From positions 22,972,740 to 23,036,739 of the forward strand of contig CAIIXF020000010.1 in the NCBI GenBank assembly GCA_903813345.2: 64,000 bases of DNA, given 5' to 3'. The translations under genes were made by a program, and so were the position numbers. Under the pieces are notes generated by a model. It was given only the letters and a program-made list of their open reading frames with translations, had not been told where the DNA came from and did not search any database. Position 1 is the stretch's first letter. Each line of letters opens with the position of its first letter. Origin of the DNA: Owenia fusiformis. Its lineage: Eukaryota > Annelida > Polychaeta > Sabellida > Oweniidae. Shown piece after piece: positions 11,094-23,400 of this stretch.

Positions 11094-14000
11094 TTTGATC
11101 TGATTAAAAAGATTTTCAACTTAATGAGCCGTAAATACATGAATATCATTATTTACATATCTTTACTTTATGTCTGTTATATTATATTCAGATATTAAAA
11201 TCACGCGAACGCATCAGTTTTAACCATGCATCTACCTGTAATAATTTAGAAATATAGAATGCATTAATAATTTGAATGGGTAATTTTATATGACCCTTAA
11301 GTATTTCGTCTGATCCTTTCACAGCTCTAACTCTAATCCTAAAATATCCTAAAAATTGAAAATTCATTTATATTCATGCATACATACGTCCTTTTCCTAT
11401 TTCATTTTGTAAACGATATTAATCTTTTCAGCAAGTAAATCACAGACTCTGTGCCAAGATTTCAAAGCAATATAACAAAGTCTCCATATAAACAATATAT
11501 AATAACCTCATTCTCTTTAAAATATTTTTTGAATATCAATTGAATGAATTATTTGCATGATTTTTGCAAAGTCAATGACTTACCTTTTCAGGTTGGGTTC
11601 TCTTTCAGATCTAACGGTAATCAATGTGCATAAGTTCTATATACGTATCTATATATATGAACATTAAATCGTGTTTTTCATGCACAAAACGTGTTTATAT
11701 TTATTTGTATCGAGTTTACACAACACATTATTGTCACGAGTGTTGTTTCAGCTTAATGAGAATAATATTTTTAACAACCTCGTGTTATTGCGGTTATTGT
11801 ATTCACACGACATGAAGAAAATAAACAGTAATAATCATATTATTCATTTGTGTTAACTACAAGTTTTAACTACTATACCTTAAATGTTTTACAGGGTATA
11901 AACAGAGACATATAAAACATATATGTCTTTGGTACAAAATACAGGCAAATGCCATGGGTCTATCAGCTAGGAGTCTGACGGCACAAAAGCGGTGATTTAA
12001 AAAAAATCTAGGTGGTGGTGACATTTTGTCATGTTAATGCCTTGATTTTAGTTTTAGTTTTCTCTTCTAATTTTGCATATATTCATCTTTATGTACAAAA
12101 GACTGACAGGTCGACCACCCTGACCACGTGTACTGTGGAGAGTGACTCGGTGGTCGGCGGTCGGTCTTTTCCGCAATCCAGTTGGAGTTTTAGGATATTT
12201 TGAATACCATTTTTGTAGTTGATATCTCGATCTGGTTTCGACAATGAGTTTGAGTTACAAATTGCTAAGAAAATATTCGTCAAAAAGCGATTCACTTTTT
12301 TTGGACACATTCGATATTGACTAGAACTCTGTCAGAATGACAATGCGATATCATTTTTAAGTAGAGAACTCCAGCTCCCCTTCAAATTTTGAAAACCTTT
12401 TTTCACATTGAGCAACATGTATAATCAAAATTTTGTTTTCCCAAGATTTATTTTTGTTATAGAAAAATTAATCAAGGGAGATTAAATCAGTATGACCTTT
12501 GCTTTGGATGATTTTGCACTTATATTGATTCACAGCATATTTGTATTTACAATCTAATGATGCGTGTCTGTTTCTGTCGTGTCTTGTATTTAGTTAGTGT
12601 TAAATGTTAGTCGAGTTTCCTTTTTATTCATTTGATTATTTATATGTAATGATGGACAAAGCTAGGATCGAAAAATAGGCGAAGCAAAATTCGAGGCAAA
12701 TTTGAGTAAAAGGGGAAAATATAAGTTTTTATAGCTTAAGAAAAACACATGGCTACACACATGCTGTTTTACATATGATTCCCACATACTTTTTGCAGTT
12801 TCTTTATTTTGGATTTGAGACAGTTTTGTTTTTATTTGCCTAAAATACTGGTTGGACGAGTTTTCAACATCTTTAACAAATGAAGTTGTATCCGCCAAAT
12901 CTGGAGGGCTGCTCATGAGGATTATAATATCCTCAGTTGTACGTTTGATGGCCCGAGATTTTTCACAATCACAGTCATCTCCATTGGCCAAAGAAATCAA
13001 GGCAATCGCAGAAATAATCCCCATTTGTAACTTCACTAAATAAATATCATTTAAGTTAAAATAAAATATCACATCATAATAAATGTCGATTAATGTTAAA
13101 CGTAACTAAATCGATAACGTTGTGTGTATATTCTTTAAACATGCACATTGATATTTATTTTACATAATGAATGTTATAATTTAGTTTCTTATTCATGTGT
13201 TCTTAATTGTAAACTCAAGTCATGTTGGGGAGACAACCGTATTTACGAAGTGTGGTGGCTTTATTAATACTTATTGGATTTATAGAACCAAGTGAAAAGG
13301 AAAAGTAACAAAACAAAACAATCTAGTAAGAATCTGATGTGATATGGGATTGATGAACATTGATAACCATTTATCATGCTGAAGGCATGCCTTGAATTCC
13401 TTATTGCGATTTGATTAAAGCTGTATTTGCTGTATATGATGCAAAATTGTGAAAACGATTTAATTCCCCATAATTTGACATACCATTATGGTATTACGTC
13501 AACGTTCAGAAAATGCCAGTTTAATGCATGTTTCGCGCTTTTACAACTGAAGTTCTTTCTGGAATATTTAGAATATGACATCGTTTTGTGAGAAATAAAT
13601 GTTTCTTTTAAGTGATACATCATACGAATTTTAACAAAAAATAGTATTACTTTTATATCTAAAAACGGAATACCTATATGTAAAACACTTGTCAGAGATT
13701 GCATGGATATTACCCTGCGCGCAGAGACTAGTTATAAACTAAGACAAAGCTCTCTTTTTAGAGGTAAATTCATCATGTAGTATTTGGTAAATCATGTACT
13801 ATAGTACACCATAAAACTGGACAGGTCTTCAATATGACTCGTTAAATGTTTGTTAATTGATTTGTTTTATCTTTCTTTTCTAGCATTACACTACTAAAAC
13901 TAACAATCATTATTGATTAGACGTGTATCTAAATTATATTTATTGCTTCATGAATACAAATGACATTCCAATAGTAATCAGAATGAATGAAACAGTTAGA

Positions 14001-14169
14001 AATGGGAAATAACATGTTTTAAAACATTGAAATATTCGTAAAACAGTAAGTAATAAAATATTCATTATATAATATAAATACCGATGTTATGGTTTAAAGA
14101 ATAGACTTTATCGATTTAGTTATGTTTAATATTCATCAATCGACATTTTGTATGATGTGACCATAGCTT
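11094..14169. promoter_or_regulatory. Head-to-head spacer between the two sulfatase genes
   Basis: This 3.1-kb gap separates the first exons of the divergent paralogues and must hold both promoters. Apart from the inverted exon copy at 12790-13024 it shows only a fragment of the GGTGGTGACA repeat family (12012-12047, inverted). No core promoter can be assigned with confidence. Confidence 0.4.
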
Positions 14170-14430
14170 ATGATATTTTATTTAGTGAAGTTACAAGTTG
14201 GGATTATTTCTGCAATTGTGGTGATTTCTATGGTCAATGGAGATGACTGTGATTGTGCAAAATATGGGGCCATCAAACGTACTACTGAGGATATTATAAT
14301 CCTCATGAGCAGCCCTCCAGATTTGGCGGATACAACTTCATTTGTTAAAGATGTTGAAAACTCGTCCAGTATCTTAGACAAATACAAAAGAGACTGTCTC
14401 AAATCCAAAATAAAGAAACTGCAAAAGGTA
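12785..14430. repeat. Inverted duplication (about 400-bp arms) between divergent sulfatase genes
   Basis: The left arm (about 12785-13200) and right arm (about 14030-14427) are reverse complements. They share the first-exon sequence and upstream DNA, including TATCGATTTAGTTA and a TTTAAAGAATA block. Identity is highest in the exon, where a stretch of about 95 bp is almost unchanged. The spacer of about 830 bp shows no gene. The shared upstream block is a natural place for a promoter. Confidence 0.7.
12790..13024 (-). pseudogene. Inverted extra copy of the 14170 gene's first exon
   Basis: Reading leftward, MGIISAIALISLANGDDCDC is followed by a stretch nearly identical to the first exon at 14170-14427, including TTEDIIILMSSPPDLADTTS. 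The matching donor (gtatgt) is retained at 12789-12784. A 4-bp insertion after the VENSS codons shifts the last roughly 20 codons into another open frame, so the exon ends in phase 1 instead of phase 0. It therefore cannot join the 6887 exon in frame but could join the 6447 exon, which needs phase 1. It may be a relic of inverted duplication or an alternative first exon of the minus-strand sulfatase. There is no upstream in-frame ATG: the reading frame can be extended left only from a GTG. Confidence 0.6.
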
Positions 14431-17400
14431 TGTTTTAAACATTTACGGTCCCTGTTATTAGCATACACTTCAAAAGTTCAAAATGTACATTTGTATAGGC
14501 ATATAGTGTAAAAGCATCAGGTAAAACAAGACGGGGGCTCAGATACGATCCAATGCTGTATAACAATGAAAAATGTTGTGATAAAAATGAAACAAAATCT
14601 AAAAGTCAAACCTAATATTAAAATTCATGCATTTATACTACGATTTTCAATGTTTTGACGACAGAAAGTCAAAGTGGCAGTTTCTGTAGTGAATGACTGG
14701 GCCTCGGCTGGAGAGCCTACAAAACAACTTAAGAGAAAAATGAAGTCCAGTTTGAAGAAGGTGTTGCGGTTAGCAAACAGCTTGTTAAAAGGGGTAGATG
14801 ATGGTGATTCACATAATAACATATTTTATGTCATATCGGTTTGTTTTTCATCTCTTTAGCCTAAATGCCTAGATCTGATTCTCTCTTTAAAACGGGAAGA
14901 AATATTGATGAAAGAAAGTATACATATACAGTAAAACCTGTCTAATCCGAACACCGTTGGGATCGGATAAAAGCGTTCAGATTAGAAGGTGTTCACATTT
15001 CGAGGTTTTTGCATCAGCAATAATCCGGATTCTGAAGAAATGTGAACACATTCTCGGTAAATATTTATAGTTCTTTTGACCACATAGCTTTATGGCATTC
15101 CAGAAATTTGAAAATTTGATTCAAATGAATCTAATCATGCTGGAAAGCCCCATTATGAATGAGACCATTCAAGATTATTTCCCAAAGTTTTGATATCATG
15201 ACAAAATTTGAGCAATTTTGTGTAAAACATCAGAAATTTTATGAAAAGTGTTCAGATTAGACAGGTGAAGTTCAAATATGACTGTTCACTGTTCAAATTG
15301 GGAGGTGTTCACATTTCAAGGTTTTTTAACATGGGAGTTAATGGGAGGAAGAAATGGGACCGAAAAAAGTGTTCAGATTGGGAGGTGTTCGGATTAGCCA
15401 GGTGTTCAGATATACACGTTCTACTGTACTTTATTTAATGTTGTATTGTCTAGTTCGTGTCCATATACAGTCATCCCAACCGTCCAAAATTGGAGGAAAT
15501 GTGTCTGGATTCTACAGATAGTTCATGTAAAGCATGGTTCCTTGGAGCACTATTAACGACATCGACATTCATAACATAGCTTTTGAAACCCATTTCAGAG
15601 TTGTCCACTTGTGATGGGGAGCCAGTTGTACCGACAACACCAGAGGATACTAGTGAAGTTCTTCCTGGCCAGCCACCCAATATTATAATGGTGATATTTA
15701 ATAGCCTGGGATACACTGATGTAGGATTTCATAATGAATACATGATGACACCTACACTGGATAGATTGGCAAAGAGTGCTGTACTGCTGGATAATTATTA
15801 TGTACAACCAAGGTCTTCACATACAAGAGCAAACATCATGATTGGCAAGAGCCATGTAAGTAACACTTATAAGGAAAGAATTTGTAAGTGTTTGGGTTAA
15901 ATATGTGATTTTTTAATTATCGAGACGTTGTTTATCGTTGTTTCTTTCTTTCTTCATCTTTTTGCATTAAACTATGAACGAGTATTTTACGAGATATTAA
16001 TTGATCTTGTTTCATAGTTTCACACTGGACAGCAGGGTGATATCAACTTAGCTAAGGCCCACTGCATGCCTTGTGACTGCATGACCGTTGCAGAGAGGCT
16101 CAGGGAAGCTAACTATTCTACTCATTTAGTAGGACAGTGGCATCTTGGATTTTACACCAAATATTGCTTACCACAGAATAGGGGGTTCGACACATTTTTT
16201 GGTAACCCATTCATACTTAAGTAGGCTTACTAGCTAACTAAACTATTTTCTTGTCTTATTTTTAACAGTCGTATGTTATCTTACACTTTATCGTATTATA
16301 CGATTTGTCTTGTTGCATAATTTTACTCCAGGAACATACGGTGGGAACGACATGGATCACTTTGAGCATATAACATGTCGGTGTAGTAGTAACCAAATAC
16401 AAGACCGAGAATGTAGGCTAAAGTGGTGTGGTCTAGATCTGCATAATACAGATGGTTCTCCAGCCTGGGATGCACAGGGAACATACTCTACTACTCTCTT
16501 TAAGGACAAGAGTGTGGATATCATCAATACACAACCAAGAAATAAAGTAAAGCCATGCTCTCATTTTTAATTTGCAGAAATGTGCATTAGATCAACTAAA
16601 TTGAGTCGCATGGGACGGGGACAAAACATCATGCACCATTTTATATGTCAAAGCTTCGATGGAAAACCTTTGCTCAATGCATTGATGTGTAGATTTTTCA
16701 AGACCTCATTAAAACATATAAATTATGTTAGGGATCTCTGCAAAATTTCAATTTCAGCCATTCTTTTTGGTGACATCTTTTACTGCCCCCGCAGGATTTC
16801 GCCCCCCAAGTGTTGATGAGTTCGAAAAGATGCAAACCGAAAAACTTAAAACTACCAGTGGTGCACGTACAGCGTATGGAGGTAAATCAGTAGTGTGTTA
16901 AAATACTGTTTTTATGATGTGATGATTTCGCTGTTTCTGTTGTTGAATAATATAATGCAACTTATGAGAGTACTCTTGGCCTTTTGCTGAAAAGATCTTG
17001 GAGTCCAAAATTTGTCGTGGCAAGGACTTTTGGGTACCAAGCCCGAAACTCAATGAGTTGTACGGTCATTCCACATATAAGGAGACATTTAAGGTTCCAA
17101 ACTTTTAAAAAATGAACTTCGTTTCATTGCATTCATTTTCAGATTTTGATTTTGTTTTATGTATCCTCTATAAAATCCCCAAGTTTTGACATTTTAACTT
17201 TTATATATCAAAAGTTACACTATTTTGAAAATAAGAGGTGTATAATTATAAAAAGCGTATAGTTTAAGATTCGTTCTCGATACCTCTTTTATTCTATGGA
17301 GATTTTAGCTAACTTGATATGCGATGTCTTCCTCTGGTAATCTCTATTCTATAGGTCACTAAGAAACAAAACTATAAATTGCATTTGGGAAATCACTAAG

Positions 17401-20400
17401 CATTTTAATCAAGAAATAACATAAAAGTACGTTGTAATGCATTAATGCAGTCGCTTCTCAAAAAAAATGTTTTACAAAACGCAACACTGTCATGTTTTCT
17501 CATGATGTTTAACACAACATGTGAGAAGTTATTTTGGGCATACAATGAAACTGTGGGATTTCGCTTTCAAATCATCCTATATTTGTATGTGGCAAAGACA
17601 TCTAGTAATAATCAGAAATAAGTTAAACTTGTCAGTGCAAAACAACGTCGCTTAAAGTAAAAATTGACGCAATTGTTAATCCACCGAATCTTTCTCGTAT
17701 ATATTCAAAGTCTTAAAACACAAGCTCCTGTCCTTTGTATTGTCACCATAAACCATTTTATATCTTTTAATAGAGATACAAAATTACTTTGAAAATAATA
17801 ACGTATCTTAATATCATTATCAAAACATTTTAACTCGATCAATATCATTTACTTATTTGTTTAGAAGAATATAAACTCGTGATATGACCAACTACAAACA
17901 ATAACAACTTCTTAAACAACAAAACAACAAAACATAAAATGCTTCATAGTAGAGGCAAATGAAAGAGAACGTCGCTTAAATCTAAGACATTTCGTTCCTT
18001 TCACTACAGTGTGTCTCAAAAAATGTTACACTTGCAAAAAGTTCAATATCTTTCATGATTTAGACTTTTTCCCCAAAATATACTTATATGCCGAAAGACC
18101 AGTCTTTCTCAAATAAATTCACACCATCAGATTCAAAATCCGTCCATGATTGACTGCACAGGACAGATTTTATAGACTCATGTGAAATCTGATTTGCGTC
18201 AATTTCTCAGTGGTTGGATATGTGGTGATCAAATCTTTTTTGGTGTGGATGCTTGATATGATCAATGATCCAGTTGTTTCTTTTCTGGATAGAAATACAA
18301 GATTTCATTGTCAGAGTGTTCAATTTTGTTATGATGGCAACAGGATCATACAAAAGCCTGTGGCAGATTGTTTGGTAGAACTCTTTGAAAATCAGAAGAT
18401 AGCATTGAATTACAAAATGGATTGGCCCCCAGGGTCACCCCACTAAACACCCTTTATTTTTTGAAGGGCCTCTGAAAGCGCTTTACATCATCGCAAACTG
18501 ACCTTATGAACTTCTGCAAAAACAATTGATAGAATCAGTGTGATATTACAATGCATGTGCGCATGAGCAAGGGTATCTCAGATTTGCTTTGGAGAACATG
18601 CATGTTGAGGGGACCTCAACATGTTCATGTTTCTTCATCATGTTTATGTGGATAGACCCAATGATCATATGTATGATAGGAAAATTACAGAATGACTCAG
18701 GTAAAGGTCAAGCTTCTACTCAGAAGAAAGTTTAATGTTAAAGAAACTGTTCCTCTTTTGTCATTTGGTCCATCCAATCACTTAGAAGTTGGCGCAAGTC
18801 AGGTTTGACTATGGGACACTAAAAGCTGTCCCCAGAAGCCAATCAAGGACAGATTTTGAATCTGATGGTGTCAAATTATTTGAGAAAGATTTGTCTTTTG
18901 GTATTCTTTTGAGACACACTGTAGATGTGCTCCACTTTTGCAAGATCAATTGCATGTCACTGGCGGCGATTTTCATCATCTTATTTCAATTGTTTTCCAT
19001 CTTCTTCTGATACGTTCCTTTTCAAGGTATTTTTGTCCCTCGATTCTTTTCTTTCTTTCTCTATAATTCTTTGGAATTTCTGCTTTAGTCTTGGCCATAT
19101 TCTGCAACAAATTGTGAATTCCCGGGTTAGTTACCACTATTAAGACAGAAATAAAACAAGTATTAAGCGACGTTATCAAAAACAACGTACCTTAATTGAT
19201 ATAAAACTCAAGTCGTATTACTAGATTATTAGGAAGAAATCCCATTTCCTTTGACTGCAAATAAAGTATGGCGTATCATGAGATCACGGGATGATCTCCT
19301 CCACTGAGTTACCAGCATTTATTGCTGAGTTAATCAACTTATTTCGTACGTTCCGTAACGTACCTTATTGCAACATACATGAGGAAAACTCATTACATGT
19401 TCCAATAAAGCAATATAACAGAGCGAACAAAGGTAATGAGCACATTGTATTGAATGTCCGCCTTGTCATATTCAAGAATTTATTTACTAATTCCATCAAG
19501 CTTTTACAAAATGTTGGGAAATGTTGTAACGTACCTTAAAATCCTTATCTTTTGAATTGAAAAATGACACCTTTATGACCTATAACTTATGTTCTGGATA
19601 GAATACAGTTTTGAAACTTTGCATGCATTTTGATAAATCATTTTCTGATAAAATTTCACTTTGGGTTAAACATTTAAGTGATTCGTGCATTCTCTAGAAA
19701 TTAAAATATCTAAAGTGGTATTTTAGAAAAAAACTGGCGACATGGGTTCCGGGCATCTGATTATTAGGTTAGAAAGGATTAAATTACTCGAAACGTTGGT
19801 AAAATACAGTATACACCCACAGGTATCTTTTCAAGAAGTTTGGATGTGTTCTGAAATCTATAACTACTTCAGTTATGCTTATAAAACATCACTATGCACT
19901 CTGGCGACATAACGTACCTGAGGAATTTGTCATTAAATTAAGTTAGAAAATATTCTCACTTACTACCAAACAATTAAAATTTGCTGTTTGGTGGTTATAC
20001 AAGTGGGTATTGGTCCTAAGTAGATGTTCTTTAAAAAGTTTCTATATATATCTATTAACGCTTGAGAAAAAACCCTTGGCGACACGAATGTCTGCTTATA
20101 TGTGGAATGACCGTGTAGATGATTTATACCACCTATGCCGAAGTGATCGGGGATATAGTGGCCGAGTTGGGATGGTGGGAATGTTTTTCCAGAAATTGCT
20201 TTAAAATCACACCATCTCTATGTTTTCATAGAATAAAAATATAAGCCGGTTCTATTTACTTTCCTTTGAATATATACCATAGAGTATAGTGAAGACCCTT
20301 TCAAAATAGCCATATTGCAAGGTAATCGGGCTTTTGTTGACTGAGATTCAATATTTTCAATACCATATTGTGGCGAACGACTCGCGCTTCGATCCAAATA

Positions 20401-23400
20401 ATTTCAGTAAAAAATTATTTATGACCATGGAATATTTTTCCATTCCGAGGCTTTTTTTAGTTATTTTCCCATCTAAATATGCATGTAATTTACAAAATAG
20501 TGAATGTATATTGTTGGGGTTTTCTAAGTTATGCCAGGTTTCAATTCTTACCCAAAGATGGCAGCATAGCTTCACTCATCATAATAGGCAACACTTCATT
20601 TCTCATAACCAGACTAGCTGGACTCTGTTATTTTCACGAGCCTGTATCTCAATACTTAAACATTTCACATCCAACCAAAGGGGGTGGACTCTTGTCATTT
20701 TGCAATAACAGTGGTTCATGACTTAGGCAATTTTAATCATTCATACAGTTGGACTTAAGCATTTTCAGTGACATTTCAGTAAAAACTTAGAATAATTTGG
20801 TCATTAAGTTTCATTGGCACTTTGCCAAATTGGTCATTGGCAGGTTGCCAATTGTGATTTGGCAACATGCCAATAGTAGTACTATATAAGAGGCTTCGAA
20901 ACCTCACCCTGGGAGTTACGATCCGGAGTTACGATTGGGTCTTTTACCGTCAGTACAATAGCTCAATAATGTACAGCTTGTAAATAGATAGTATAGTTGG
21001 ACTTATAATAAAGAAGATATGTTACTCTGAACTCAGAAGTTTGTCGTATCATATTGGCGTCATCGTTTCGTAGAGACCCAACAATATGCATCAAAATATT
21101 ATACAATGATGTAAAGACAAGTTGCTTCGAGTAAATTGCAATTACAATTGCTAGTTTTTGAAAAAAAATTCCCGTCATATTTTTCATAAATTAGTAAATA
21201 TAGAACAAAAAATGGGATCCTATGTAATATTTTGATTATTTACCTATAGAAACATATAGACTAGCATCTATGAATAGAAGCAAAATAAATCATGAAAATG
21301 GTCAATGCTACAACTTCTGGCTCAAATACGCTTATTTTCAACACGCGAGATTGCGTTTTCGCTGATCGAGATGCACTAAAAAAAATTCTCAGCCGATACT
21401 CAACCAATATCCAAAACTTTTAAACTGTATTATAGCCAGGGATATGTTCATGGAGGTTTATTTTGCAAAATTATTATTTATTCAGTATTTTTGGTTCTTT
21501 ACTGTTTTGTATCCCTTCCCTTCATTTTTTGATATATAATTTCTTCAAAATTTCGACCAAATGAAATCTCCAGATATAGGAAAGGTATTTACCAATGTTT
21601 TTGTTCCAAAAAGGTAGATCCTATCCTATACATCTTTCACATTTCTGCATTTATAACCCTTTTCTGGCTGACAAAACAATATATGTTGTTTTGACCTTTT
21701 GACCCCATTAGACCTACTTTTTTTAGATTTTAGTACACCTCTCGAGAGAGTTTTGAATGAGTTTCATCTTTGGAAACGCCAGAGGGGGGGGGGGTCATCT
21801 GCCCCCCTGTCCATTAGTGTTATGAAAAATACGTTGTACACATTAGGATTAAATATGTTAAATTATCAACAATTCATTGAGCCATATGCTTAAAATCGTT
21901 TACATATTCAAAAGAGGCTAATCCAACGAGTGTTTCTATGACATGCTCTTTTGTATGTAGGTATGGTGACAGCCATAGACAGTGCAATACAGGATATAAT
22001 AGATGCACTAAAAGAAAGGGGTATTCAAAATAACACCGTGGTTATTATCACAAATGGTGAGTTATGCAAATTAATTTTGATAAGAGATATAGTCACACAA
22101 GTATTTTTATTCATGTTAATTTTCTAAAACCTTGCTATGTCATTTGACTCGGGCACATTCTTGGCTTCACTATTTTCTTATGTTAGTCTCTGCTATTTTA
22201 AACTTTGAATTTTTAACTTTGAACATTTTATGTATGTAATTTGTTTAGATAGGAGTGGTTCTGATAGAACGAATATTGACAATCTTTCTTTCTCGTGGCC
22301 ACTTCGGGGATCCAGGCCAAGGTACTGGGAAGGTGGCATATGGGGCCTTGGGATCGTCACTGCTCCTTGGATTCCAGGTAGAAAAGGAACATTCCATGAA
22401 GGAGTTATTCAAAACGAAATATAAAACCCATTGTACCATCTGATTTTAACTTATGACCTGGCAACGTCGACATATACGTCACCCTTATGTTGTAAACGAC
22501 GTTTAAACAATGGCTAATACTTCCTATGTGCCTATGCTAATCATATACCATGTTACTTTACCAGTTTTACACAATTTTTACAAATCTAAGACATAAATGC
22601 TTTACAGCACAGGTTTCAAACGGTCTCATACATTCTACTGATTGGTATCCCACCATACTGTCAATTGCTGGAGTAAATGTTAGCACAGTTAATGTATGTG
22701 ATATTGATGGCCTTGATGTGTGGGATCATATAAGGTACGTAACAAGTCGATATCAGAAATCGCAAGGGGCAATATATTGTAAATACAAATGAAAAGTCGA
22801 TTATTAATTACGGAGAATCCAAATATTAAAAAACACCAGTACTTTATCGATAAATGGCAATTTGATCACTTTTATGAAGAAAAGTATGGGATTGGTGGCA
22901 TGTCCAATGGATTGCCATTGTCTACTCTAAATTACATTCCTGAATAGGTTAATTTAAAGTGAGAAATCATTACTTTTTAAAAAAATAACCCCTCTCCCAT
23001 ATATACGTATATATCTTATGTACTATATTATATAAAGTAAACAACATCCCATCATGCGCATTGTGCGTATGCGAAATAACGATCGAGAACCTCCTTTTCA
23101 ACAGGACTGGTGCAGCGAGTCCAAGGACTGAGCTTTTACATAACATGGAACTTACAGGTCCAAGAATACGAGGTGTGGCACAATACAATGGAACGTGGAA
23201 TACTTCTCTACATGCGATCTACAGGATGGGAGATTACAAAATATTCACAGGACAGAATGGTACTATTGTATTCTGTTATCACGGGTAGTATCCGAAACCC
23301 CGCTATGATTTAAAGGTCGCGAGCAAGTTCCCGCTGAAATCACGAGCATAGTCCTGTTTATTTGTATCACTTTGGAAAATGGACCAAAAGGATGAAAATA

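Larger units (their letters stand above)
16882..21960. other. Sulfatase intron 6, 5.1 kb, no exons seen
   Basis: Between the exons ending TAYGG and starting GMVTAID there is no further sulfatase coding sequence. The interval contains a decayed mariner (18004-18926), an LTR-like piece near 20880-21065 and otherwise unassigned AT-rich DNA. Confidence 0.6.

Noticed and set aside
12662-12789. Continuation of the inverted first-exon frame beyond the donor
   Set aside because: The conserved donor gtatgt ends the homology with the plus gene; the remaining codons are intron read-through.
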